NCBI GenBank assembly: GCA_947626345.1
Contig: CANQSF010000001.1
Span: forward strand, 124,001 to 188,000
Source of the DNA: an uncultured Oscillospiraceae bacterium
GTDB taxonomy: Bacteria > Bacillota > Clostridia > Oscillospirales > Oscillospiraceae
Direction: 5' to 3'
Length of the DNA stretch: 64,000 nt
This document shows, one piece after another, positions 25,973-34,454 of this stretch (positions within the stretch are counted from its first letter, which is position 1; every line of letters starts with the position of its first letter). Position numbers and translations under genes: made by a program. The notes under the pieces are model-generated. The model was given only the letters and a program-made list of their open reading frames with translations. It did no database searches and was not told the DNA's origin.

Positions 25973-26707
25973 ATGGAACCGATACGGTCCCGGCAGAACG
26001 AGCTGGTGAAAAGGTTCATCGCCCTGGGCGCGGACGCCAAGGCGCGGCAGGAGGCGGGGGAGTACATCGGCGCGGGCCGGACGCTGCTAGACGAGGCGCT
26101 GGCGGCCGGTGCGGAGGTGACGTGCGTGCTGGCGGCGGAGGACATCCCCGGCCTGCCGGTGCGGACGGTGACGCCGGAGGTGCTCCGGGCGGTATCGCCC
26201 CTGCAGAACAGCCCCGGACCGGTGTTCACGGTGCGGATGCGGCCGATCCCGCCGGCCCGCGGGCTGCGGCGCGTCATCGTGCTGGAGAACGTCCAGGACC
26301 CGGGCAACGTGGGAACCGTGCTGCGCACGGCGGCGGCCTTCGGCATGGACCTGACGGTGCTGTGCGGCTCCTGTGCGGACCCCTACAACCCCAAGACCGT
26401 CCGGGCATCCATGGGCGCGATATTCCGCCAGAGCGTGGTCCGGACGGAGCTGGACGGCCTGGACGAGGCGCTGCAGGGCCTGCCCCTGTATGGCGCGGCC
26501 CTGGCCCCCGGCGGGCTGGATGCGCGCTCCCTGCCGGCGGGGCCGTTGGCAGTGGCCGTGGGCAACGAGGGCAAGGGCCTGACAGCGGAGCTTCTGGCTA
26601 AGTGCCAGGGCACGGTGCGCATCCCCATGCGCCCGGGCACCGAGAGCCTGAACGCCGCGGTGGCCGCGGCGGTGCTGATGTGGGAGATGGAGAGAGATCA
26701 CCTGTAA
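25973..26707 (+). CDS. TrmH/SpoU-family RNA 2'-O-methyltransferase
   Basis: A 244-residue RNA methyltransferase with the SPOUT knot. The N-terminal substrate-binding region begins IRSRQNELVKRFIAL (residues 3-17). The catalytic part carries motif 1 VQDPGNVGTVLRTAAAFG (about 106-123), motif 2 VAVGNEGKGL and motif 3 IPMRPGTESLNAAVAAAV. It most resembles the 23S rRNA enzymes (RlmB/TsnR-like), but the exact nucleotide target is unknown. Twenty-one bases separate it from dprA and the two may be co-transcribed. Confidence 0.92.
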   Translation: MEPIRSRQNELVKRFIALGADAKARQEAGEYIGAGRTLLDEALAAGAEVTCVLAAEDIPGLPVRTVTPEVLRAVSPLQNSPGPVFTVRMRPIPPARGLRRVIVLENVQDPGNVGTVLRTAAAFGMDLTVLCGSCADPYNPKTVRASMGAIFRQSVVRTELDGLDEALQGLPLYGAALAPGGLDARSLPAGPLAVAVGNEGKGLTAELLAKCQGTVRIPMRPGTESLNAAVAAAVLMWEMERDHL

Positions 26708-26728
26708 CAGGATTTGCGGAGGGGAGAT

Positions 26729-27880
26729 ATGGCCAGACTGAGATATTGGGTGTGGCTCAGCTGCGTGACGGGCGTGCGCCCGCTCATCAAATACCGGCTG
26801 GCCCAGACCATGGGCGGACCGGAGCGGATCTTCTTCGCCAAGCGGGAGGAGCTGCTGGCCGCCGAGCCGCTGCTCCAGACCGCCGAGGCGGACAAGCTGG
26901 CGGACAAGAGCATGGAGCGGGCGGATAAGGCCCTGCGCGCCTGCGAGGAGCGGGGCATCGGCGTGCTCACCGTCCAGGACGCGGCCTATCCGGAGCGGCT
27001 GCGGCATATCCCGGACCCGCCGGCGGTGCTGTATGTGTGGGGCAAGCTGCCGCCGGTGGACGAGGCGGTGCTCCTGGCGGTGGTGGGCACGCGCAAGGCC
27101 ACCCCTTACGGCATCAAAATGGCCGGAAAGCTGGGCCGGGAGCTGGCCCAGGGCGGCGCGGTGGTGGTGTCCGGCCTGGCGGAGGGCTGCGACAGCGCGG
27201 CCATGGAGGCGGCGCTGCGGGCCGGCGGGGTGACGGTGGGCGTGTTGGGCACGGCCATCGACCAGATCTACCCGGCGAAGAACCGGCCGCTCTTTGAGGA
27301 GACGAGGGCCCGGGGCGCCCTGGTCAGCGAGTATCCGCCGGGGGCGCGGACCTTCCCCTCGGATTTCAAGACCCGAAACCGGATCATCACGGGCCTGAGC
27401 CTGGGGGTGGTGGTCGTGGAGGCGCCGCTGCGCTCCGGCACCCGCTCTACCGCCGACCACGCCCTGGAGCAGGGGCGGGACGTGTTCGCCGTGCCCGGCG
27501 CCGTGGACGCCGCTTCCAGCGCCGGCTGCAACGAGCTCATCGCCCAGGGGGCGGCCCCGGCGGTCAGCGGAGAGGCCGTTTTGCGCGCTTACAGCGGCCG
27601 GATCGACCTCGTGCGCCAGGAACCGACAGAGATACCTATTAAAAAAGAGATTGACAAGCCAGAGGACATAGTTTATATTGACCTCACGGAGAAGCTGGAA
27701 AGCCTTCCGCCGGTCCAGCGGCAGGTGCTCACGGCCATGACCCGGCCGGACATGCTGGCGGATGAGATCATCGAGGCGTCCGGTCTGACGGCCCGGGAGA
27801 CCCTGGCCGCCCTGACTATGCTGCAGGTGACGGGCTATGTGGCCCAGGGGACCGGAAAACGGTATACGCGAAAACTTTGA
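26729..27880 (+). CDS. dprA: DNA processing protein DprA
   Basis: A 383-residue DprA/Smf protein that loads RecA on incoming single-stranded DNA during transformation. The Rossmann domain has VVGTRKATPYG (about 112-122), VVSGLAEGCDSAAMEAAL, the KNRPLFEE stretch and EYPPG. A C-terminal winged-helix domain (about 320-383) ends the protein. ATG 26729 follows GGAGGGGAG; a TTG five codons upstream lies inside that ribosome site. It precedes topA by 17 bases, the common Gram-positive dprA-topA order. Confidence 0.95.
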   Translation: MARLRYWVWLSCVTGVRPLIKYRLAQTMGGPERIFFAKREELLAAEPLLQTAEADKLADKSMERADKALRACEERGIGVLTVQDAAYPERLRHIPDPPAVLYVWGKLPPVDEAVLLAVVGTRKATPYGIKMAGKLGRELAQGGAVVVSGLAEGCDSAAMEAALRAGGVTVGVLGTAIDQIYPAKNRPLFEETRARGALVSEYPPGARTFPSDFKTRNRIITGLSLGVVVVEAPLRSGTRSTADHALEQGRDVFAVPGAVDAASSAGCNELIAQGAAPAVSGEAVLRAYSGRIDLVRQEPTEIPIKKEIDKPEDIVYIDLTEKLESLPPVQRQVLTAMTRPDMLADEIIEASGLTARETLAALTMLQVTGYVAQGTGKRYTRKL

Positions 27881-27897
27881 ATGGACGAGGAAAACGT

Positions 27898-30129
27898 ATG
27901 GCAGCAGCAAAGACAGATCTTGTGATCGTGGAGTCGCCGGCAAAGGCGAAGACCATCGAGCGCTACCTGGGCGGCGGGTACAAGGTAGTGGCGTCCATGG
28001 GCCATTTGCGGGACCTGCCCAAGAGCACGATGGGCGTGGACATCGAACACGGCTTTATCCCGGACTATCAGCCGGTGAAGGGCCGGGAGGACGTGATCGA
28101 CAAGCTCCAGAAGGCCGCCAAACGGGCGGACACCGTCTATCTGGCGACGGACCCGGACCGGGAGGGCGAGGCCATCTCCTGGCATCTGAAGGAGCTTTTG
28201 GATATCCCCGACGAGAAGGCCCGGCGGGTGACCTTCAACGAGATCACCAAGAACGTGGTCCGGGACGGCATCGCTCACCCCCGGGACATCGACCAGGACC
28301 TGGTGGACGCCCAGCAGGCCCGGCGCATCCTGGACCGGATCGTGGGCTATAAGCTCAGTCCCCTTCTGTGGCGGAAGATCCGCAAGGGCCTGTCCGCCGG
28401 ACGGGTCCAGTCCGTGGCCACCCGGATGGTGCTGGACAGGGAGCGGGAGATCTGGGATTTCAAGCCGGAGGAGTACTGGCACCTGACCGCCATCCTCCGC
28501 ACCGAGAAGGACCAGACCTTCCCGGCGCTGTATCACGGCACGGAGAAGAAAAAGCAGGACCTGCACAGCCAGGCGGAGGTCCAGGCGGTGATGGACGCGG
28601 TGAAGGGCAAGCCCTTCGTCGTCGCGGATCTGGCCCACGGCACCAAAAAGCGCAGTCCCTCGCCCCCCTTCATCACCTCCACCCTTCAGCAGGAGGCCAG
28701 CCGCCGGCTGGGCATGACCCCCCGGCGGACCATGTCCATCGCCCAGCAGCTGTATGAGGGCGTGGACGTGGAGGGAGAGGGCACCATCGGCCTGATCACC
28801 TATATGCGTACCGACTCGCTGCGCCTTTCGGAGGACGCGCTGGCCGCGGCGGGCTCCTTCATCCGCCAGCATTACGGCGAGGAGTATTATTACGGCAAGC
28901 CCCGGCGCTATAAGGCCGGCTCCAACGCCCAGGACGCCCACGAGGCCATCCGCCCCAGCGTCCCCAGCCTGACCCCGGAGATGGTGAAAAAGAGCCTGAC
29001 CGGCGAGCAGTACCGGCTGTACCGGCTGATCTGGGGCCGCTTCACCGCCAGCCAGATGGCCAACGCCGTCTACGACAACATCACCGTGGACGCCGTCTGC
29101 GCCGGTCACATCTTCCGGGCCTATCACTCCCGGATCGCCTTCCCCGGCTATACCGCCGTCTGTGACGACAACCGGGAGGAGGACGAGGAGGAGCAGGAGG
29201 GGAAAAAGCCCCTTCCGGAGCTGGTCCAGGGCCAGAGCGTGGCGCTGGAAAAGCTGGACCCGGAGCAGCATTTCACCGCCCCGCCCTCCCGGTATTCCGA
29301 GGCCACCCTCATCCGGGCCATGGAGGAGAAGGGCATCGGCCGGCCCAGCACCTACGCCCCCACCATCACCACCATCACCGCCCGGGAATACGTGGTCAAG
29401 GAGGGCAAGTACCTCAAGCCCACGCCCCTGGGGGAGACGGTGACGGAGCTTATGGAGGAGCGGTTCCCCGACATCGTGGACGTGAAGTTCACCGCCCGCA
29501 TGGAGGGCGACCTGGACAAGGTGGAGGAGGGCAAGACCGACTGGAAGGGCGTGCTCAGCCAGTTCTATGACGGCTTTGCCAAGGACCTGGAGCAGGCGGA
29601 GACGGCTCTGTCCGGCACCCGCATCAAGGTCCCCGACGAGGTCTCCGGGGAGATCTGCCCCAACTGCGGGCGGAACCTGGTGGTCAAATCCGGCCGGTTC
29701 GGCCGGTTCCTGGCCTGCCCGGGCTATCCGGAGTGCAGCTTCACCATGCCCCTGGTGGTGGAGATGCCCGGCAAGTGCCCCAAGTGCGGCGGCCGCATCT
29801 TCAAGCGCACCAGCAAGAAGGGCTACACCTACTACGCCTGCGAAAAGGGCGCGGCCTGCGGCTTCATGAGCTGGGACGTGCCCACCAAGGAGGTCTGCCC
29901 CGTGTGCGGGAAGACCATGTTCAAGCTGTCGGGCAAGGGACAGCGCAAGCCCTTCTGCATCAACGAGGAGTGCTCCAACTTCCTGCCGGAGGACAAGCGG
30001 GGCTACCGGCGCCGCAGCGCCTCCTCTGGCAGCGGCGAGGCGGCCGGGAAGACGGACGCTGAAAAGAAGCCGGCCGGGAAAAAGACCGCCGGGACGAGGA
30101 AGGCCGCCGCCAAAAAGGAGCAGGCCTGA
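27898..30129 (+). CDS. topA: DNA topoisomerase I
   Basis: A type IA topoisomerase of 743 residues that relaxes negative supercoils. The Toprim domain starts VIVESPAKAKTIERYL (about 8-23) and has ATDPDREGEAISWHL. The active-site Tyr is in GLITYMRTDSLRLS (about residue 302). The C-terminal third holds zinc-ribbon motifs CPNCGRN, CPKCGGR and CPVCGKT with later Cys pairs. The tail is Lys/Ala rich. ATG 27898 (MAAAKTDLVIVES) fits the family start. Its stop overlaps the trmFO start by one base. Confidence 0.97.
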   Translation: MAAAKTDLVIVESPAKAKTIERYLGGGYKVVASMGHLRDLPKSTMGVDIEHGFIPDYQPVKGREDVIDKLQKAAKRADTVYLATDPDREGEAISWHLKELLDIPDEKARRVTFNEITKNVVRDGIAHPRDIDQDLVDAQQARRILDRIVGYKLSPLLWRKIRKGLSAGRVQSVATRMVLDREREIWDFKPEEYWHLTAILRTEKDQTFPALYHGTEKKKQDLHSQAEVQAVMDAVKGKPFVVADLAHGTKKRSPSPPFITSTLQQEASRRLGMTPRRTMSIAQQLYEGVDVEGEGTIGLITYMRTDSLRLSEDALAAAGSFIRQHYGEEYYYGKPRRYKAGSNAQDAHEAIRPSVPSLTPEMVKKSLTGEQYRLYRLIWGRFTASQMANAVYDNITVDAVCAGHIFRAYHSRIAFPGYTAVCDDNREEDEEEQEGKKPLPELVQGQSVALEKLDPEQHFTAPPSRYSEATLIRAMEEKGIGRPSTYAPTITTITAREYVVKEGKYLKPTPLGETVTELMEERFPDIVDVKFTARMEGDLDKVEEGKTDWKGVLSQFYDGFAKDLEQAETALSGTRIKVPDEVSGEICPNCGRNLVVKSGRFGRFLACPGYPECSFTMPLVVEMPGKCPKCGGRIFKRTSKKGYTYYACEKGAACGFMSWDVPTKEVCPVCGKTMFKLSGKGQRKPFCINEECSNFLPEDKRGYRRRSASSGSGEAAGKTDAEKKPAGKKTAGTRKAAAKKEQA

Positions 30130-31448
30130 TGGCGGACGTGTCCGTGATCGGCGCGGGCCTGGCCGGCAGTGAGGCCGCCTGGCAGCTGGCGAAGCGGGGC
30201 TTTTCCGTGCGGCTTTACGAGATGAAGCCGGAGAAGATGTCCCCGGCCCACACCTCGCCGCTCTTCTCGGAGCTGGTGTGCTCCAACTCCCTGCGGGGGG
30301 ACGGGCTGACCAACGCGGTGGGCCTCTTGAAGGAGGAACTGCGCCGGCTGGACAGCCTGATGATGATGAGCGCGGAAAAGCATCGGGTCCCCGCGGGCGG
30401 GGCCCTGGCGGTGGACCGGGAGGCCTTTGCCCGGACCATCACCGACGCCATCCGCTCCCATCCCAACATCCAGGTCGTGGAGGGAGAGGTCACCGACTTT
30501 CCCGAAGGGGAGGTCATCGTGGCCACCGGGCCGCTGACCAGCGACGGGCTCATCCCTGCCATCGCCCGGGCCTGCGGCCAGGCGGATTTTCTCCACTTCT
30601 TCGACGCGGCCGCGCCGCTGATCGCCGCCGACAGCGTGGATATGACCAAGGCCTGGTTCGGCTCTCGCTACGGCAAGGGCACCGCCGACTATATCAACTG
30701 CCCCATGGACAGGGAGCAGTACGACGCCTTCGTGACCGAGCTGGCCGCCGCTAAGGAGGCTCCGGTCCACGGCTTCGAGGACGCGGGGGTGTTCGAGGGC
30801 TGCATGCCGGTGGAGGTCATGGCCCGGCGGGGCCGCGGCACCTTGCGCTACGGGCCCCTGAAGCCGGTGGGGCTGAGAAACCCCGACACGGGGGAGAGCT
30901 ATCACGCCGTGGTGCAGCTGCGGCGGGACAACGACGAGGGCAGCGTCTATAACCTGGTGGGCTTTCAGACCCACCTGACCTTCCCGGAGCAGCGGCGGGT
31001 GTTCGGCATGATCCCGGCGCTGGCGAACGCGGAGTATCTGCGCTACGGGAAGATGCACCGCAACACGTTTTTGAACGGTCCAGCCCTGCTGGACCGGTAT
31101 TACCGGCTGAGAGAGGAGCCCCGCATCACCTTTGCCGGCCAGATCACCGGCGTGGAGGGCTATGTGGAGAGCTGCGCCAGCGGCATGCTGGCGGCGCTGG
31201 AGCTGGCCCGCAGGCTGCAGGGCCTGCCGGCCCTGGACTTTCCCCGGACCACGGCCATCGGCGCGCTGGCGCTGTACGTGTCCGGCGGGGCGGCCAGCGG
31301 TGATTTCCAGCCCATGAACGTGAATTTCGGCATCATCGAAAAGCTGGACGAGCGCGTCCGGGGCAAGCAGGAGCGGTACATGAAGGTATCCCAGCGGGCC
31401 CTGGAGGCGTTGGAGCCGATCATCGAAAGAGAGAGGGCGGGCATATGA
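30129..31448 (+). CDS. trmFO: Methylenetetrahydrofolate-tRNA-(uracil-5-)-methyltransferase
   Basis: A 439-residue flavoenzyme that makes m5U54 in tRNA using methylene-THF. The FAD-binding GAGLAGSEAAWQLAKRG (8-24) is followed by YEMKPEKMSPAHTS and CSNSLRGD, all TrmFO hallmarks. The C-terminal ARRLQG and SGDFQPMNVNFG are also conserved. It overlaps topA at 30129 and plsX by four bases, so topA-trmFO-plsX-acpP-rnc look like one transcript. Confidence 0.97.
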   Translation: MADVSVIGAGLAGSEAAWQLAKRGFSVRLYEMKPEKMSPAHTSPLFSELVCSNSLRGDGLTNAVGLLKEELRRLDSLMMMSAEKHRVPAGGALAVDREAFARTITDAIRSHPNIQVVEGEVTDFPEGEVIVATGPLTSDGLIPAIARACGQADFLHFFDAAAPLIAADSVDMTKAWFGSRYGKGTADYINCPMDREQYDAFVTELAAAKEAPVHGFEDAGVFEGCMPVEVMARRGRGTLRYGPLKPVGLRNPDTGESYHAVVQLRRDNDEGSVYNLVGFQTHLTFPEQRRVFGMIPALANAEYLRYGKMHRNTFLNGPALLDRYYRLREEPRITFAGQITGVEGYVESCASGMLAALELARRLQGLPALDFPRTTAIGALALYVSGGAASGDFQPMNVNFGIIEKLDERVRGKQERYMKVSQRALEALEPIIERERAGI

Positions 31449-32458
31449 GGATCATTTTGGACGCCATGGGCGGCGACAACGCCCCCCAGGCCATCGTCGC
31501 CGGCGGGGTGAAGGCCGCCCGGGAGTTGAACACGGATATCCTGCTGGTGGGCCGGGAGGACGAGGTGCGCGCCGCCCTTGCTGCCTGCGGCGGCGAGGGC
31601 GAGGAGCGCATCCAGGTGGTCCACGCCCCGGACGTGATCACCATGGAGGACGAGCCGGGCATGGCCTGCTACAGCAAGCGCCGCTCCTCCATGACCGTGG
31701 CCCTCACCCTCCTGAAGGACGGCGAGGGCGACGCCGTGGTCTCCGCCGGCAGCACCGGCGCGCTGCTGGCCGGGGCGACCCAATTCGTCAAACGGGTGAG
31801 AGGCATCCGGCGGGCGGCGCTGGGCCCGGTGATCCCCCACGGGGACAAGGGCGTGCTGCTCATCGACTGCGGGGCCAACGTGGACTCCACGCCGGAGTAT
31901 CTGCTGCAATTCGCCTATATGGGCGCGTTTTACGCCCAGCGGATGATGGGCATCGAGAGGCCCCGGGTGGCCCAGCTGAACGTGGGCACGGAGGACACCA
32001 AGGGCGGCGAGCTGCAAAAGCAGGCCTTCGCGCTGCTGCAGGCGGCCTCTGAGGCCGGGCGGATCGATTTTGTGGGCAACGCCGAGGGCAGCGAGCTGTT
32101 CACCGGCCGGTTCGACGTGCTGGTCACCGACGGCCTGGCGGGCAACGTGATGCTCAAGACCGTGGAGGGCGCGGCCAAGTTCCTCTTCAAGCAGCTCAAG
32201 GGCGTGATGTACAAGAGCGCCCCCAACAAGCTGGCCGCCCTGGTGATCAAAAAGGACCTTTACGGCCTGCGGTCCATGCTGGACGCCTCGGAGGTGGGCG
32301 GCACGGCCCTCATCGGCATCTCCAAGCCGGTGATCAAGGCCCATGGCAGCTCCGACGAGCGGGCCATCTTCAACGCTGTGCGGCAGGCCATCGCCTGCGC
32401 AAAGGCCGACGTGGCGGGAGCCATCGAGGCGAATATCGAGTTTATGAAAATCAAGTGA
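31445..32458 (+). CDS. plsX: Phosphate acyltransferase PlsX
   Basis: A 337-residue enzyme that makes acyl-phosphate from acyl-ACP for phospholipid synthesis. It starts with the family motif ILDAMGGDNAP and contains VVSAGSTGALLAGA, IDCGANVD and DGLAGNVMLKTVEG. The acyl carrier protein gene follows after 16 bases, a typical plsX neighbourhood. Confidence 0.97.
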   Translation: MRIILDAMGGDNAPQAIVAGGVKAARELNTDILLVGREDEVRAALAACGGEGEERIQVVHAPDVITMEDEPGMACYSKRRSSMTVALTLLKDGEGDAVVSAGSTGALLAGATQFVKRVRGIRRAALGPVIPHGDKGVLLIDCGANVDSTPEYLLQFAYMGAFYAQRMMGIERPRVAQLNVGTEDTKGGELQKQAFALLQAASEAGRIDFVGNAEGSELFTGRFDVLVTDGLAGNVMLKTVEGAAKFLFKQLKGVMYKSAPNKLAALVIKKDLYGLRSMLDASEVGGTALIGISKPVIKAHGSSDERAIFNAVRQAIACAKADVAGAIEANIEFMKIK

Positions 32459-32474
32459 GAAAAGGAGAGCCAAA

Positions 32475-32711
32475 ATGATTTACGAAGAGATCGTCGCCAT
32501 GATTTCCAAGACCTTCGACATCCCGGAGCAGGACCTGAACGAGAACACCAACCTCATCAACGACATCGGCATCGACTCCGTGGACGTGGTGGAGCTGGTG
32601 GTGGAGCTGGAAAACGAGTTCGGCCTGGACGAGATCCCCGAGGAGGAGCTGCGGAAGATGGCCACCATCGGCGATCTGGCGGCCTACGTCTCCGCCCACA
32701 GCGCCCAGTGA
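32475..32711 (+). CDS. acpP: Acyl carrier protein
   Basis: A 78-residue acidic acyl carrier protein. The phosphopantetheine Ser is Ser35 in GIDSVDVVELV; the usual DSL is DSV here, a conservative change. Fatty acid synthesis uses it as carrier, and PlsX upstream takes the acyl chains. The ribosome site is AAAGGAG, and rnc starts one base after its stop. Confidence 0.96.
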   Translation: MIYEEIVAMISKTFDIPEQDLNENTNLINDIGIDSVDVVELVVELENEFGLDEIPEEELRKMATIGDLAAYVSAHSAQ

Positions 32712-32712
32712 T

Positions 32713-33387
32713 ATGGAGCAGCTGGAAAGGCGGCTGGGATATACCTTCACCGACCGTTCCTGGCTGGAGACAGCGCTGACCCACAGCTCTTACGCCAATG
32801 AGAGCCCCCACACGAGGCACAGCAACGAGCGCCTGGAATTTCTGGGCGACGCGGTGCTGGGCTTCTGCGCGGCCAAGACCATATGCCGGCTGTATCCGGA
32901 CATGCCGGAGGGAGAGCTGACCCGGCTGCGGGCGGAGCTGGTGTGCGAGGCCAGCCTCCACCAGGTGGCGCTCGCTCTGGGCTTGGGGGACTATATCCAC
33001 CTGGGCAAGAACGAGCAGTGCAACGGCGGCCGCCGGCGGCCCTCCATCCTGGCGGACTGCGTGGAGGCCATCATCGCGGCCATCTATCAGGACGGGGGAC
33101 TGGAGCCGGCGGAGGCATTCATCGCCGGGCACATCCTGCAGGACGTGCAGGCGGGGCGCCGCCCGGCCCGGACGGACTATAAGACCCAGCTGCAGGAGCT
33201 GCTGCAGCGCTTCGGCGGGGCCGCCCCGGTGTATACCATCGTGGGCGAGACCGGGCCGGATCACGACAAGACCTTCACCGCCAGTGTGGCCCTCCATGAC
33301 GGGGCCAGCGCCCGGGGGGAGGGCAAGAGCAAAAAGGAAGCGGAACAGGCGGCCGCCAGGGCCGCGCTGGAAGCGCTGGAACACTGA
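32713..33387 (+). CDS. rnc: Ribonuclease III
   Basis: A 224-residue double-strand RNase that matures rRNA and regulates mRNAs. The signature ERLEFLGDAVLGF (about 37-49) holds the catalytic acidic residues, with DCVEAIIAAIYQDGG later. A C-terminal dsRNA-binding domain (about 155-222) has DYKTQLQELLQRF and GEGKSKKEAEQAAARAALE. It overlaps the next gene by one base. Confidence 0.96.
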   Translation: MEQLERRLGYTFTDRSWLETALTHSSYANESPHTRHSNERLEFLGDAVLGFCAAKTICRLYPDMPEGELTRLRAELVCEASLHQVALALGLGDYIHLGKNEQCNGGRRRPSILADCVEAIIAAIYQDGGLEPAEAFIAGHILQDVQAGRRPARTDYKTQLQELLQRFGGAAPVYTIVGETGPDHDKTFTASVALHDGASARGEGKSKKEAEQAAARAALEALEH

Positions 33388-34394
33388 TGGCACGGGCGAG
33401 GATCATCCCGGTCTTCGTGCCGCATCTGGGCTGCCCGAACGAGTGCGTCTTCTGCGACCAGAAGCGCATCTCCGGCAGCCCTTCGCCTGCGTCCGGCCGG
33501 GACGTGGACGCGGCGCTGATGCAGGCGCGGGAGCGGGGCCAGACCGGCGGGGAGCTGGCCTTTTACGGCGGCAGCTTCACCGCGGTGGGCTCGGCGCTGC
33601 AGGAGGAGCTGCTGGCGGCGGCCCAGCCCTATCGCGACGACGGGACCATCTGCTCTATCCGTCTGTCCACCCGGCCCGACGCGGTGGACGAAAGGACGCT
33701 GGAGAGGCTCCGGCGGTACGGCGTGAGGACCGTGGAGCTGGGGGCCCAGTCCATGTTCGACGACGTGCTGGCCGCCAACCGCCGGGGCCACACCGCCGCT
33801 GATACGGCCCGCGCCGCGGCGCTGGTGAAGGCCGCAGGGCTGAAGCTGGTGCTGCAGATGATGACGGGCCTTCCCGGCTCGGACCGGGACAGGGACGTAC
33901 AGACCGCCCGGCGCATCATCGCCCTCGCCCCGGACGGGGCGAGGATCTATCCCACGGTGATCGTGAAGGGCACGGCCCTGGAGGAGATGTGGCGGGCCGG
34001 GACGTACAAAGAGCACACGGTCTCTGACGCGGTGGCGGTGTGCGCGGACATCCTGCCGCTTTTCGAGGCGGCGGGCATCCCGGTGATCCGCCTGGGGCTC
34101 AATCCCACGGAGGAGCTGTCCGCCGGCGGGGCGGTGGCCGGGGCCTATCACCCGGCGCTGGGACAGCTGGTGCGCTCGGAGATCCTGCGCCGCCAGGCGG
34201 CGGGACTGCTGCGGGACGTGCCAGCCGGCGCCGCCGTCAGCCTGGGGGTGCGGCCGGAGCGGCTGGCCGACATGACGGGGCAGCATCGGAGCAACATCGC
34301 CGCGCTCACGGCGGAGTTCTCCCTGGGGAGCCTGGCGATAGTGCCGGTGGAAACGGCGGGAAACGGCCCGGTCCTGGTTGACGTGCGGGTGTGA
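33387..34394 (+). CDS. Radical SAM protein, Elp3-like
   Basis: A 335-residue radical SAM enzyme. The cluster motif CPNECVFC (residues 13-20) is in the HLGCPNECVFCDQKRISG segment. Further motifs are FYGGSFTAVG, STRPDAVDE and TVELGAQSMFDDVL. It belongs to the clostridial group related to the Elp3 catalytic domain that lies between rnc and smc in many genomes. No acetyltransferase domain follows, so tRNA wobble modification is possible but unproven. The smc promoter starts inside its 3' end. Confidence 0.88.
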   Translation: MARARIIPVFVPHLGCPNECVFCDQKRISGSPSPASGRDVDAALMQARERGQTGGELAFYGGSFTAVGSALQEELLAAAQPYRDDGTICSIRLSTRPDAVDERTLERLRRYGVRTVELGAQSMFDDVLAANRRGHTAADTARAAALVKAAGLKLVLQMMTGLPGSDRDRDVQTARRIIALAPDGARIYPTVIVKGTALEEMWRAGTYKEHTVSDAVAVCADILPLFEAAGIPVIRLGLNPTEELSAGGAVAGAYHPALGQLVRSEILRRQAAGLLRDVPAGAAVSLGVRPERLADMTGQHRSNIAALTAEFSLGSLAIVPVETAGNGPVLVDVRV

Positions 34395-34406
34395 TTTTGG
34401 TATACT
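34378..34406 (+). promoter_or_regulatory. Extended -10 promoter of smc
   Basis: TTGACG at 34378-34383 and TATACT at 34401-34406 are separated by 17 bp, with TGG before the -10. The -35 lies within the last codons of the radical SAM gene. Confidence 0.75.
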
Positions 34407-34454
34407 ACATCTTGTGTTTTCGCATACAGAGAATCGGCATCGAGGTATAAGATT